Positions 1 to 8,099 of a stretch of 64,000 nucleotides of DNA are shown piece after piece. Under the pieces are notes generated by a model, which had not been told where the DNA came from, did no database searches, and saw only the letters and a program-made list of their open reading frames with translations. The stretch comes from Pseudomonas sp. TH31 (GTDB taxonomy: Bacteria; Pseudomonadota; Gammaproteobacteria; Pseudomonadales; Pseudomonadaceae). Where the stretch lies: assembly GCF_016650815.1 (NCBI RefSeq), contig NZ_JAEKEZ010000033.1, forward strand, positions 1-64,000, read 5' to 3'. The translations under genes and the position numbers were made by a program. Positions within the stretch are counted from its first letter, which is position 1, and each line of letters starts with the position of its first letter.

Positions 1-916
1 CCGTCACCGACATCAACTTGCAGCAAGCGGCGAAAGTCGTGTCCGACCTGAAGCTGACGGCCGAGGTCTATCCCGACGGCCACGCGCTGATCAAGGCCCC
101 GGAAGTCGAGGCGATCCTCGTCACCTCCTGGGGTCCGAGCCACGAAGAGTTCGTATTAGCTGCGATTGCCGCCGGCAAACCGGTGTTCTGCGAGAAACCC
201 TGGCCGTCACCGCCGAAGGCTGCCGCAAGATCGTCGAGGCCGAAGTGGCCCACGGCAAACGGCTGGTGCAGGTCGGGTTCATGCGCCCGTACGATGAAGG
301 TTATCGCGCCCTAAAAGCGGTGATCGACAGCGGGCAGATCGGCGAACCGTTGATGCTGCACTGCGCGCACCGTAACCCGAGCGTAGGCGAGAACTACAAG
401 ACCGACATGGCGATCACCGACACGCTGATCCATGAACTGGACGTGCTGCGCTGGTTGCTCGATGACGATTACGTCTCGGTGCAAGTGGTGTTTCCACGCA
501 AGACCAGCAAGGCCCTCGCGCACCTGAAAGACCCGCAAATCGTCCTGCTGGAAACCGCCAAGGGCACGCGCATCGACGTCGAAGTCTTCGTTAACTGCCA
601 GTACGGCTACGACATCCAGTGCGAAGTGGTGGGGGAGACCGGCATCGCCAAATTGCCGGAACCTCAACAGGTGCAGTTGCGCAGTGGTGCGAAGCTGTCG
701 AATGCGATTTTGATGGACTGGAAGGATCGGTTTATCGCGGCGTATGACGTGGAGTTGCAGGCGTTTATCGATGGTGTTCGCGCTGGCCAGGTTGGCGGTC
801 CATCGGCGTGGGATGGCTTCGCCGCCGCCGTCGCGGCAGACGCGTGCATCGAAGCCCAGAACAGCGGCCAGATCGTCAAAGTCGGCCTGCCGGATCGCCC
901 ACACTTCTACGGCTAA
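1..916 (+). CDS. iolG: Myo-inositol 2-dehydrogenase-like oxidoreductase (5' partial, frameshifted)
   Basis: NAD-dependent sugar/inositol dehydrogenase of the Gfo/Idh/MocA family, probably oxidising myo-inositol to scyllo-inosose in the cytoplasm. The reading frame enters from before the window (codons from base 3). The frame then breaks at the CCC run at 198-200. Adding one C restores EKPLAVTAE, with the conserved EKP lysine, and joins it to the rest of the protein. The downstream DTLIHELD segment holds the Asp-x3-His pair expected of the family active site. The protein ends with TAA at 914-916. An isomerase, a second Gfo/Idh/MocA enzyme and a sugar ABC importer follow on the same strand, as in Pseudomonas inositol clusters. 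The inositol assignment is from family resemblance and context; another polyol is possible. The break is most likely a sequence error. Confidence 0.75.
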   Translation, partial: RHRHQLAASGESRVRPEADGRGLSRRPRADQGPGSRGDPRHLLGSEPRRVRISCDCRRQTGVLRETLAVTAEGCRKIVEAEVAHGKRLVQVGFMRPYDEGYRALKAVIDSGQIGEPLMLHCAHRNPSVGENYKTDMAITDTLIHELDVLRWLLDDDYVSVQVVFPRKTSKALAHLKDPQIVLLETAKGTRIDVEVFVNCQYGYDIQCEVVGETGIAKLPEPQQVQLRSGAKLSNAILMDWKDRFIAAYDVELQAFIDGVRAGQVGGPSAWDGFAAAVAADACIEAQNSGQIVKVGLPDRPHFYG

Positions 917-924
917 CCCCCGAT

Positions 925-1018
925 CCCCTGTAGGAGCTGCCGAAGGCTGCGATCTTTTGACTTTGCTTTTTAAGGTCAAGATCAAAAGATCGCAGCCTTC
1001 GGCAGCTCCTACAGGGGG
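925..1018. repeat. Paired REP hairpin, GTAGGAGCTGCCGAAGG family
   Basis: Two inverted arms (about 925-960 and 982-1018) of a GTAGGAGCTGCCGAAGGCTG-type sequence can form one long stem. Each arm also holds its own small GCC-GAA-GGC hairpin. It lies just after the iolG stop and may act as a transcript end or stabiliser. The same element recurs many times in the window. Confidence 0.9.
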
Positions 1019-1051
1019 CGGTGTCGATTTCGGGTGAAGGAGAACTACAAC

Positions 1052-1911
1052 ATGCGCATCGCACTAGACCCCTACATGTACCGCAACCTGTCCCTGGGCA
1101 AGATGGTCGACAAGGTCGCCGAGCTCGGTTATGAGCACATCGAACTGTCGCCCGGGAAGACTTCCTGCCGTTCTACAAGGCCCCGCGCGTCGACAAGGCG
1201 CGGATCAAGGAATTTCGCAAAGCCCTGAGCGACACCGGGGTCAAACTTTCTTCCTTGTTACCGATGTACCACTGGGCCGCTGCCGACGAAGGCCTGCGAG
1301 TCGCCGCCGTGCGCAACTGGAAGCGCGCAATCCAGATTGCCGTGGAGATGGACTGCGAACTGGTCAACACCGAGTTCACCGGCCAGTCGGACAACCCGTT
1401 GGTCTGCGAGAACCAGTTCATGCGCTCCATGGACGAGCTGATCCCCGAGTTCGAACGCGAAGGCATCAAGCTCGATATCCAGGCGCATCCGTATGACTTC
1501 TGCGAGCGCAACAACGAGTCGGTGGACATCATTCGTGGGCTGGATCGCGACTGGATCAACTACCTCTACGCTGCGCCGCACACATTTTTCTATGACGACG
1601 GCGTCGGTGATATTGCCTCGATGCTCAAGTACGCCGGGTCGAAACTCAGCCACCTGATCATCGCCGACACCTACAACCACAAGGCTTCTTCGGGGTTGCG
1701 CTACATCGTCAACCCGCCGGGCGTCGTCGCCACCGTGCATCAGCATCTGGACATCGGCCAGGGTGAGGTCAATTGGGATGCGTTCTTCGGCACCTTGCGC
1801 GAAATCGAGTTCGACGGTATCGCCACGGTCTCGGTGTTCGCCTGGGAAGACCGGCCGGATGAGTCCAACCGGATGATGCTGGAACGGGTCAAAAGCGAAC
1901 TCTGCCGCTAA
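1052..1911 (+). CDS. Sugar phosphate isomerase/epimerase, TIM barrel (frameshifted)
   Basis: Xylose-isomerase-like TIM-barrel enzyme of the IolE/IolI/IolH group, expected to interconvert inositol-derived keto sugars. The start ATG at 1052 follows a GAAGGAG ribosome site. The N-terminus (MRIALDPYMYRNLSLGKMVD) is in one frame and the rest (from LLPMYHWAAADEG) is in another. Adding one C to the CCC at 1151-1153 gives the continuous segment ELSPREDFLPFYKAPR and an 860-base gene becomes a whole number of codons (286 residues), a usual size for the family. The conserved metal-ligand-type segments (VNTEFTG, DIQAHPYDF, DTYNHKASSG) are intact. It stands between two oxidoreductases, so it is probably part of the same catabolic operon. 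The exact substrate cannot be told. Confidence 0.75.
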
Positions 1912-1925
1912 CGGCCACCATAAAC

Positions 1926-2019
1926 CCCCTGTAGGAGCTGCCGAAGGCTGCGATCTTTTGACTTTGCTTTTTTTGAATCAAGATCAAAGGATCGCAGCCT
2001 TCGGCAGCTCCTACAGGGG
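1926..2019. repeat. Paired REP hairpin
   Basis: Second copy of the GTAGGAGCTGCCGAAGG inverted pair, with the same spacing as the copy at 925-1018. One arm base differs (CAAAGG for CAAAAG). It sits between the isomerase and the next oxidoreductase, so two successive intergenic gaps carry the same element. Confidence 0.9.
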
Positions 2020-2070
2020 ACCGGTGTAGATCCAGCCAGTGGTTACAGAACAATAAGAAGGAATGCACAC

Positions 2071-3123
2071 ATGCGTATCGGACTTGTCGGTTACGGCCAT
2101 GGCGGCCGGTTTTTCCATGCTCCGCTGCTCAGCAGTCTGCCGGGCGCGACCTTCGTCGGTGTGGTCACCCGTTCGCCGGAGCGCCGACAGTTGCTGGCCG
2201 CCGAACACCCCGGCGTGCCGGCCTTCGACAGCATCGGCCAACTGGTGGAGGCCGGGATCGACGTGCTGGTGGTGTCCACGCCACTCAAGGGCCGGCCGGC
2301 GCTGGTCCTCGACGGCATCGAGCACGGCGTGGCGGTGGTCAGCGACAAACCGTTCGCCGCCGATGCGCAACAGGCGCAAACCCTGATCACCATGGCCGAG
2401 CGTCAAGGCGTGCGGCTCAGCGTCTATCAAAACCGGCGCTGGGATTCAGACTTCCTCACCGTGCGCAAACTCATCGAGTCTGGCGCGCTGGGGCAGGTCA
2501 CCCGTTTCGAATCGCGGGTCGAACGCTACTCGCCGCAATCGGTGAACAATGGCAGCGGCGGCGGCTTTCTCCGCGACCTGGGCAGCCATCTGGTGGATCA
2601 GGCGCTGCTGCTGTTCGGCCCGGTGACACGGGTATACGCCGAACTGGAATATTTGGAAAAGGGCCAGGTCTTCGACAACGGCTTCTTTATGTCCCTGACC
2701 CACGCCAGCGGCGTGACCTCGCACCTGGGCGGCAGTTGCCTGCAAAACACCCCTGGGCCGCGTTTCCGGGTGACTGGCACACAAGGTTGCTACAGCGTCG
2801 ATGGTCTGGACGGGCAGGAGGCCTCGGCCCTGGCCGGGCTCTCGCCAAAATCCGAAGGTGAACGCTGGGGTGTGGAAGAGCACCGACGCTGGGGCTGGTT
2901 TGAACAGGGCGAGGTGCGCGAGCGGGTTCCGTCTGAGCGCGGCTGTTGGAATCAGTTCTATTTACAGCTACAAACCGCGTTACAGAGCGGTGGCTCACTG
3001 CCGGTCGAGGGCCGTGACGCCCTGGCGACCACTCGCGTACTGGACGCTGCGCGAATGAGCGCCGAGCGCCATCAAGTGGTGGATCTGGGTCAGTTCGACC
3101 ACCGTGGAATAAAAACAGAATAA
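2071..3123 (+). CDS. Gfo/Idh/MocA family oxidoreductase
   Basis: A 350-residue NAD(P)-dependent dehydrogenase, separate from the IolG-like enzyme upstream. The N-terminal Rossmann fold opens with MRIGLVGYGHGGRFFHAP (GxGxxG-type). DKPFA stands in place of the usual EKP motif and keeps the catalytic lysine. The C-terminal half has the family's substrate-binding sheet (NGSGGGFLRDLGSHLVDQAL, with the typical G-x3-D-x-G-x-H pattern). The start ATG follows AAGAAGGAATG. It probably belongs to the same inositol/sugar operon and may act on a scyllo- or keto-inositol. The substrate is unknown. Confidence 0.85.
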   Translation: MRIGLVGYGHGGRFFHAPLLSSLPGATFVGVVTRSPERRQLLAAEHPGVPAFDSIGQLVEAGIDVLVVSTPLKGRPALVLDGIEHGVAVVSDKPFAADAQQAQTLITMAERQGVRLSVYQNRRWDSDFLTVRKLIESGALGQVTRFESRVERYSPQSVNNGSGGGFLRDLGSHLVDQALLLFGPVTRVYAELEYLEKGQVFDNGFFMSLTHASGVTSHLGGSCLQNTPGPRFRVTGTQGCYSVDGLDGQEASALAGLSPKSEGERWGVEEHRRWGWFEQGEVRERVPSERGCWNQFYLQLQTALQSGGSLPVEGRDALATTRVLDAARMSAERHQVVDLGQFDHRGIKTE

Positions 3124-3490
3124 AATTCTAAAATGAGTTGATATAGAAATTATTTTCCAATAAAGTCATTTCCAGGTTGCCGACTATCAACGTCCAATTC
3201 CGCTCAAGCCAACCTTGAGTGAGTGCAGGACGAACCAAAAACAAGAAACAAAAGCCAGGTACCGTCGATGAAAACCTTTAACGCTGCTTTGCATGTTTTA
3301 CGTTCCGCTACACATCTCTTTCGCGACCTGCCTCGCGCCTCGTTTCAATTCCTTCCCCGCTTGCTCTGCGTTGAACGCAAGGGTGCCCTGGTCTGCTGCA
3401 TTCCCGGTGCGCCGATTGTCCGCTTGCCCAGTCACTGAAATCGTCACGCCTTATCCATAAAACCAACAAGAATGTGGAGAAAGACTTTTC
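3124..3490. other. Intergenic leader before the sugar ABC operon
   Basis: This 367-base gap begins with an AT-rich stretch (about 3120-3170) that could hold a promoter. A possible 56-residue reading frame (3268-3438) has no good ribosome site and an odd composition, so it is not called as a gene. No clear terminator or operator was recognised. Confidence 0.4.
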
Positions 3491-4417
3491 ATGAAGACCC
3501 AGATCCGTTTCACCGCTCTTGCCTTGTCCCTGATGTTCGCCAGCGGCGCTGCATTGGCTGATATGAAGATCGGCGTAAGCATGTCCCAGTTCGATGACAC
3601 CTGGCTGACCTACCTGCGCGAATCCATGGACAAGAAAGCCAAGTCCTATCCCGATGGCGTGCAGCTGCAGTTCGAAGATGCCCGCAGCGATGTGGTCAAG
3701 CAATTGAGCCAGGTAGAGAGCTTCATCAGCCAGAAGGTCGATGCCATCGTGGTCAACCCGGTGGATACCGCCGCCACCCGTAAAATCACCGAGGCCGCGG
3801 TCAAGGCCGGCATCCCGCTGGTCTACGTCAACCGCCGCCCGGATGACCTGAAACTGCCTAAAGGCGTGGTCACGGTCGCCTCCAACGACCTGGAGGCCGG
3901 TGAGATGCAGATGCAATACCTGGCCGACAAAATGGGCGGCAAGGGTGACATCGTGATTCTGCTCGGCGACCTGGCCAACAACTCCACCACCAACCGCACC
4001 AAAGGCGTAAAAGAGGTGTTGGCCAAGTACCCGAACATCAAGATCGAGCAAGAGCAGACCGGCATCTGGCTGCGGGACAAGGGCATGACCCTGGTCAACG
4101 ACTGGCTGACCCAAGGCCGCAAGTTTGATGCGGTCGTGGCCAACAACGACGAAATGGCCATCGGTGCCGCGATGGCCCTGAGCCAGGCCGGCGTCGAGAA
4201 GGGCAGTGTGCTGATTGCCGGGGTCGACGGTACGCCGGACGGCTTGAACGCGATCAAGAAAGGCAACATGGCGGTGTCGGTGTTCCAGGACGCAAAAGGT
4301 CAAGCGGACGGTTCGATCGACACGGCCGTGAAAATGGCCAGGAACGAACCGGTTGAACAGGCCGTGTGGGTGCCATACCGCCTGATCACCCCGCAAAACG
4401 TCGACACCTTTAAATAG
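3491..4417 (+). CDS. Sugar ABC transporter substrate-binding protein
   Basis: Periplasmic binding protein of the RbsB/IbpA type (Peripla_BP_4), 308 residues, for capture of a sugar or myo-inositol. A classical signal peptide spans residues 1-23 (ending SGAALA), and the mature protein starts DMKIGVSMSQFDDTW. Typical lobes follow, with DAIVVNPVDTAAT and VVANNDEMAIGAAMAL, the latter a hallmark of pentose/inositol binders. A ribosome site (GTGGAG) lies about 12 bases before the ATG. It heads a binding protein-ATPase-permease set that completes one importer. Inositol is favoured by the neighbouring genes but ribose-like sugars remain possible. Confidence 0.9.
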   Translation: MKTQIRFTALALSLMFASGAALADMKIGVSMSQFDDTWLTYLRESMDKKAKSYPDGVQLQFEDARSDVVKQLSQVESFISQKVDAIVVNPVDTAATRKITEAAVKAGIPLVYVNRRPDDLKLPKGVVTVASNDLEAGEMQMQYLADKMGGKGDIVILLGDLANNSTTNRTKGVKEVLAKYPNIKIEQEQTGIWLRDKGMTLVNDWLTQGRKFDAVVANNDEMAIGAAMALSQAGVEKGSVLIAGVDGTPDGLNAIKKGNMAVSVFQDAKGQADGSIDTAVKMARNEPVEQAVWVPYRLITPQNVDTFK

Positions 4418-4487
4418 TCCGTCCGTTCAATAACAACAATAAGTACGCAAGGTCGCCACCGCGATCTTGCTGATGGAGTACCTGATC

Positions 4488-6053
4488 ATGTTCGCTTCAG
4501 CGACTGCTTCGAGCACCCCGTTGGTGGGTATCCAGCCAACCGCAACACCTGTCGATGAGCCGTACCTGCTGGAGATCATCAACGTCAGCAAGGGTTTTCC
4601 CGGTGTGGTGGCCTTGTCCGATGTGCAGCTTCGGGTGCGTCCCGGCTCCGTGCTGGCCCTGATGGGCGAGAACGGCGCGGGCAAATCGACCCTGATGAAA
4701 ATCATCGCCGGTATCTACCAGCCGGACGTCGGCGAATTGCGCCTTCGGGGTAAAAAGGTCATTTTCGAGACGCCTTTGGCGGCGCTCCAGTCCGGGATCG
4801 CGATGATCCACCAGGAACTCAACCTGATGCCGCACATGAGCATCGCCGAGAACATCTGGATCGGTCGCGAGCAACTCAACGGCCTGCACATGGTCGACCA
4901 CCGCGAGATGCATCGCTGCACCGCCAAACTGCTGGAGCGCCTGCGGATCAACCTCGACCCCGAGGAGCAGGTCGGCAACCTGAGCATTGCCGAGCGGCAG
5001 ATGGTCGAAATTGCCAAGGCGGTGTCCTACGACTCCGACATCCTGATCATGGACGAACCGACTTCGGCCATCACCGACAAGGAAGTCGCGCATCTGTTCT
5101 CGATCATTGCCGACCTCAAGAGCCAGGGCAAAGGCATCATCTACATCACCCACAAAATGAATGAAGTGTTCGCCATCGCTGATGAAGTAGCGGTGTTCCG
5201 TGACGGCGCCTACATCGGCCTGCAACGGGCCGACAGCATGGACGGCGACAGCCTGATTTCGATGATGGTCGGTCGCGAGCTGAGCCAGTTGTTCCCGGTG
5301 CGCGAGAAGCCGATTGGCGATCTGTTGTTGTCGGTGCGCGACCTCAAGCTCGACGGCATTTTCAAAGGTGTCTCGTTTGATCTGCATGCCGGGGAGATTC
5401 TGGGGATCGCCGGGTTGATGGGCTCCGGGCGAACCAACGTTGCCGAAGCGATTTTCGGCATCACCCCCAGCGACGCTGGCGAGATTCGCCTCGACGGCAA
5501 GGTGGTGCGCATCAGCGACCCGCACATGGCGATTGAGAAGGGCTTCGCGCTGTTGACCGAGGATCGCAAGCTCAGTGGCCTGTTTCCGTGCCTGTCGGTA
5601 CTGGAAAACATGGAGATGGCCGTACTGCCGCATTACGCCGGTCACGGTTTCATTCAGCAAAAAGCCCTGCGGGTGCTGTGCGAAGACATGTGCAAAAAGC
5701 TGCGGGTCAAAACCCCGTCGCTGGAGCAGTGCATTGACACCTTGTCTGGCGGCAACCAGCAGAAAGCCTTGTTGGCGCGCTGGCTGATGACCAATCCACG
5801 CATCCTGATTCTCGACGAGCCGACCCGTGGCATCGATGTCGGCGCCAAGGCCGAGATCTACCGGCTGATTTCCTACCTGGCCAGCGAAGGCATGGCGGTG
5901 ATCATGATTTCCTCGGAGCTGCCGGAAGTGCTCGGCATGAGTGACCGGGTGATGGTCATGCACGAGGGCGACCTGATGGGCACCCTCGACCGCAGCGAAG
6001 CGACCCAGGAACGGGTGATGCAACTGGCCTCGGGCATGTCCGTGGTTCACTAA
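4488..6053 (+). CDS. Sugar ABC transporter ATP-binding protein (double ATPase)
   Basis: A 521-residue RbsA/IatA-type ATPase with two fused nucleotide-binding domains, driving the importer. Domain 1 has Walker A GENGAGKST, signature LSIAERQMVE and Walker B ILIMDEPTSAI. Domain 2 has a degenerate Walker A (GLMGSGRTN), an intact signature LSGGNQQKAL and Walker B ILILDEPTRGIDVG. This asymmetry is normal for the family. The ATG at 4488 is chosen because GGAG at 4474-4477 is well spaced; an upstream ATG at 4467 lacks a site. It follows the binding protein by 70 bases. Confidence 0.92.
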   Translation: MFASATASSTPLVGIQPTATPVDEPYLLEIINVSKGFPGVVALSDVQLRVRPGSVLALMGENGAGKSTLMKIIAGIYQPDVGELRLRGKKVIFETPLAALQSGIAMIHQELNLMPHMSIAENIWIGREQLNGLHMVDHREMHRCTAKLLERLRINLDPEEQVGNLSIAERQMVEIAKAVSYDSDILIMDEPTSAITDKEVAHLFSIIADLKSQGKGIIYITHKMNEVFAIADEVAVFRDGAYIGLQRADSMDGDSLISMMVGRELSQLFPVREKPIGDLLLSVRDLKLDGIFKGVSFDLHAGEILGIAGLMGSGRTNVAEAIFGITPSDAGEIRLDGKVVRISDPHMAIEKGFALLTEDRKLSGLFPCLSVLENMEMAVLPHYAGHGFIQQKALRVLCEDMCKKLRVKTPSLEQCIDTLSGGNQQKALLARWLMTNPRILILDEPTRGIDVGAKAEIYRLISYLASEGMAVIMISSELPEVLGMSDRVMVMHEGDLMGTLDRSEATQERVMQLASGMSVVH

Positions 6054-6110
6054 TTGATGCCGGTGGTGGCTGCGGCCACGGCAGGCGACGCAATAGAAGG
6101 GTGAGTGGTT

Positions 6111-7133
6111 ATGAACGCGATACTGGAAAACAAGCCAGCAACGGCACCGACCAAGAGTCGTCGGCGCTTTCCGACCGAACTGAGTATCTTCCTGGTGCTG
6201 ATCGGCATCGGCCTGGTCTTCGAAGTGTTTGGCTGGATCGTGCGCGACCAGAGCTTCCTGATGAACTCCCAGCGTCTGGTGCTGATGATCCTGCAAGTGT
6301 CGATCATCGGCCTGCTGGCCATCGGCGTGACCCAGGTGATCATCACCACCGGTATCGACCTGTCGTCCGGTTCGGTGCTGGCGCTGTCGGCGATGATTGC
6401 CGCCAGCCTGGCCCAGACCTCGGACTTTGCCCGGGCGGTGTTTCCGTCGCTGACTGACTTGCCGGTGTGGATACCGGTGATTGCCGGGCTCGGGGTCGGA
6501 TTGCTGGCGGGGGCGATCAACGGCAGCATCATAGCCGTTACCGGGATCCCACCGTTTATTGCCACCCTCGGCATGATGGTCTCGGCACGCGGCCTGGCGC
6601 GCTATTACACCGAAGGGCAGCCGGTAAGCATGCTCTCCGATTCCTACACCGCCATTGGCCATGGCGCGATGCCGGTGATCATCTTCCTGTTGGTGGCGGT
6701 GATCTTCCACATCGCCCTGCGTTATACCAAGTACGGCAAATACACCTACGCCATTGGCGGCAACATGCAGGCGGCGCGGACCTCCGGGATCAACGTCAAG
6801 CGCCATCTGGTGATCGTCTACAGCATCGCCGGGTTGCTCGCAGGCTTGGCTGGCGTGGTGGCTTCAGCCAGAGCCGCGACGGGGCAGGCCGGGATGGGCA
6901 TGTCCTATGAACTGGATGCGATTGCCGCCGCGGTGATCGGCGGCACCAGCCTGGCCGGCGGTGTCGGGCGCATCACCGGGACCGTGATCGGCGCGTTGAT
7001 CCTTGGGGTAATGGCCAGTGGCTTTACCTTTGTCGGGGTCGATGCGTATATTCAGGACATCATCAAGGGATTGATTATTGTGGCAGCGGTGGTCATCGAC
7101 CAGTACCGCAACAAGCGCAAACTCAAGCGCTAA
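6111..7133 (+). CDS. Sugar ABC transporter permease
   Basis: RbsC/IatP-type inner-membrane permease of 340 residues with about eight to ten hydrophobic segments. Family landmarks are ITTGIDLSSGSVLALS, AGAINGSIIAVTGIPPFIATLG and the C-terminal AAAVIGGTSLAGGVG, the coupling-loop region. The start at 6111 is chosen over an in-frame ATG two codons upstream because of spacing from an AAGGG site. It is the last gene of the importer and is followed by a terminator-like stem. Confidence 0.92.
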   Translation: MNAILENKPATAPTKSRRRFPTELSIFLVLIGIGLVFEVFGWIVRDQSFLMNSQRLVLMILQVSIIGLLAIGVTQVIITTGIDLSSGSVLALSAMIAASLAQTSDFARAVFPSLTDLPVWIPVIAGLGVGLLAGAINGSIIAVTGIPPFIATLGMMVSARGLARYYTEGQPVSMLSDSYTAIGHGAMPVIIFLLVAVIFHIALRYTKYGKYTYAIGGNMQAARTSGINVKRHLVIVYSIAGLLAGLAGVVASARAATGQAGMGMSYELDAIAAAVIGGTSLAGGVGRITGTVIGALILGVMASGFTFVGVDAYIQDIIKGLIIVAAVVIDQYRNKRKLKR

Positions 7134-7140
7134 AATCGCG

Positions 7141-7190
7141 ACAAACGGCAAAATGCGCCACGCCTGACCCGCGTGGCGTAGCCGTTTGTC
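7141..7190 (+). terminator. Nested stem-loop after the sugar ABC operon
   Basis: Outer arms ACAAACGGC and GCCGTTTGT enclose an inner GCCACGC/GCGTGGC stem, followed by a pyrimidine-rich TCTTCT. It starts seven bases after the permease stop, where a factor-independent terminator is expected. Confidence 0.75.
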
Positions 7191-7459
7191 TTCTATATAC
7201 AGCCGCTGGACTGAATTTCTTGCTATAAACGCACTCCGATGACCGCCACAACGGTTGCCATAGAGCACTTTCCGGGTGTTGTCGGACAAATTCGCTGTCT
7301 TTTCAGTTGCTGAGGCCTCAAGTCGGCCTTAGACTGCCGGCCCTCGTAAATTGAGTGCCGGGTGGCGCTTGGAATAAACGGCGCCTTTCCGACGGCCTCC
7401 GAGGTTCGCCGGAACGCTCCCTAATTCGCCTTAATGCACGTTTTTTTATAGAGATATCA
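7191..7459 (+). promoter_or_regulatory. Leader region before the DksA-like gene
   Basis: A 270-base noncoding stretch with several short GC-rich inverted repeats (around GCCGGGTGGCGCTTGG) and a T-rich run with TATAGAGATAT just before the ATG. It could hold a promoter and a structured leader. No known riboswitch was recognised. Confidence 0.3.
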
Positions 7460-7863
7460 ATGACAAAGGACAAGTTGCTGGCCATGCCGGCGGATGACTA
7501 CATGAATGCCGAGCAACATGCTTTTTCTCCGAGCTGTTGCAGAACATGAAAGTCGAAACCCACGAGCGCATCGAGCAGAACCGCATTGCCATCGAAAGCC
7601 TGGACACCCCGGCTGACCCGGCCGACGCTGCTTCTGTTGAAGAAGAGCGCACCTGGCTGGTCAATGCGATCGATCGCGACCAGCGCATGCTGCCTCAGTT
7701 GGAACAGGCTCTGGAACGCATCAAAGAAGACAGCTTTGGCTGGTGCGACGACAGCGGCGAGGCCATTGGCCTGAAACGCCTGCTGATCAGCCCGACCACC
7801 AAGTACTGCATCGAAGCTCAAGAGCGTCACGAGCAGATCGACAAGCACCAGCGTCAGGCCTGA
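7460..7863 (+). CDS. DksA/TraR-family RNA polymerase regulator with incomplete zinc finger (frameshifted)
   Basis: A DksA-type protein that would bind in the RNA polymerase secondary channel and tune transcription with ppGpp. The frame breaks at the five T bases at 7522-7526. One more T gives AFFSELLQNMK and a continuous 134-residue protein, close to the usual DksA size. The coiled-coil tip ADPADAAS keeps both key aspartates (D53 and D56 here). The zinc-finger region keeps only two cysteines, Cys96 and Cys117; the partner positions are Ser99 and Ala120. In P. aeruginosa DksA2 the equivalent four positions are Cys, Thr, Cys, Ala and the protein works without zinc, so this may be a zinc-independent paralog. 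Upstream sequence shows no clear Zur box to me. Confidence 0.8.
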
Positions 7864-7870
7864 TTCTGCG

Positions 7871-7898
7871 AGGCAACCCATTAAATGTGGGTTGCCTT
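7871..7898 (+). terminator. Hairpin after the DksA-like gene
   Basis: Perfect ten-base arms AGGCAACCCA and TGGGTTGCCT around a short AT loop, eight bases past the stop. There is no long T run, but a REP pair follows at once. Confidence 0.7.
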
Positions 7899-7900
7899 GA

Positions 7901-7964
7901 AAAGATCGCAGCCTTCGGCAGCTCCTACACGATCCCGTAGGAGCTGCCGAAGGCTGCGATCTTT
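7901..7964. repeat. Paired REP hairpin, reversed order
   Basis: The same repeat family as at 925-1018, but with the arms in opposite order (AAAGATCGCAG first, GTAGGAGC in the centre) and a centre of only a few bases. It fills the gap before the chemotaxis receptor. Confidence 0.9.
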
Positions 7965-8099
7965 GCTTTTTGCCGTCTGCGAAACCCCCGCACTTTTGTT
8001 GACCTGCTGCAACATCCGCTACTAACGGACCATAGATAATGGCCCACTAGTGGCGTTTAATGCAGTCACAACAAATAAAAGACGCATGGGGTGACGAAG

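Noticed and set aside
3268..3438. 56-codon frame in the leader of the sugar ABC operon
   Set aside because: No ribosome site and unlikely composition.
4497..6806. A long minus-strand frame (769 codons) opposite the sugar ABC genes
   Set aside because: Histidine- and glutamine-rich translation typical of an antisense shadow of GC-rich coding sequence; the plus strand has clear ABC motifs.
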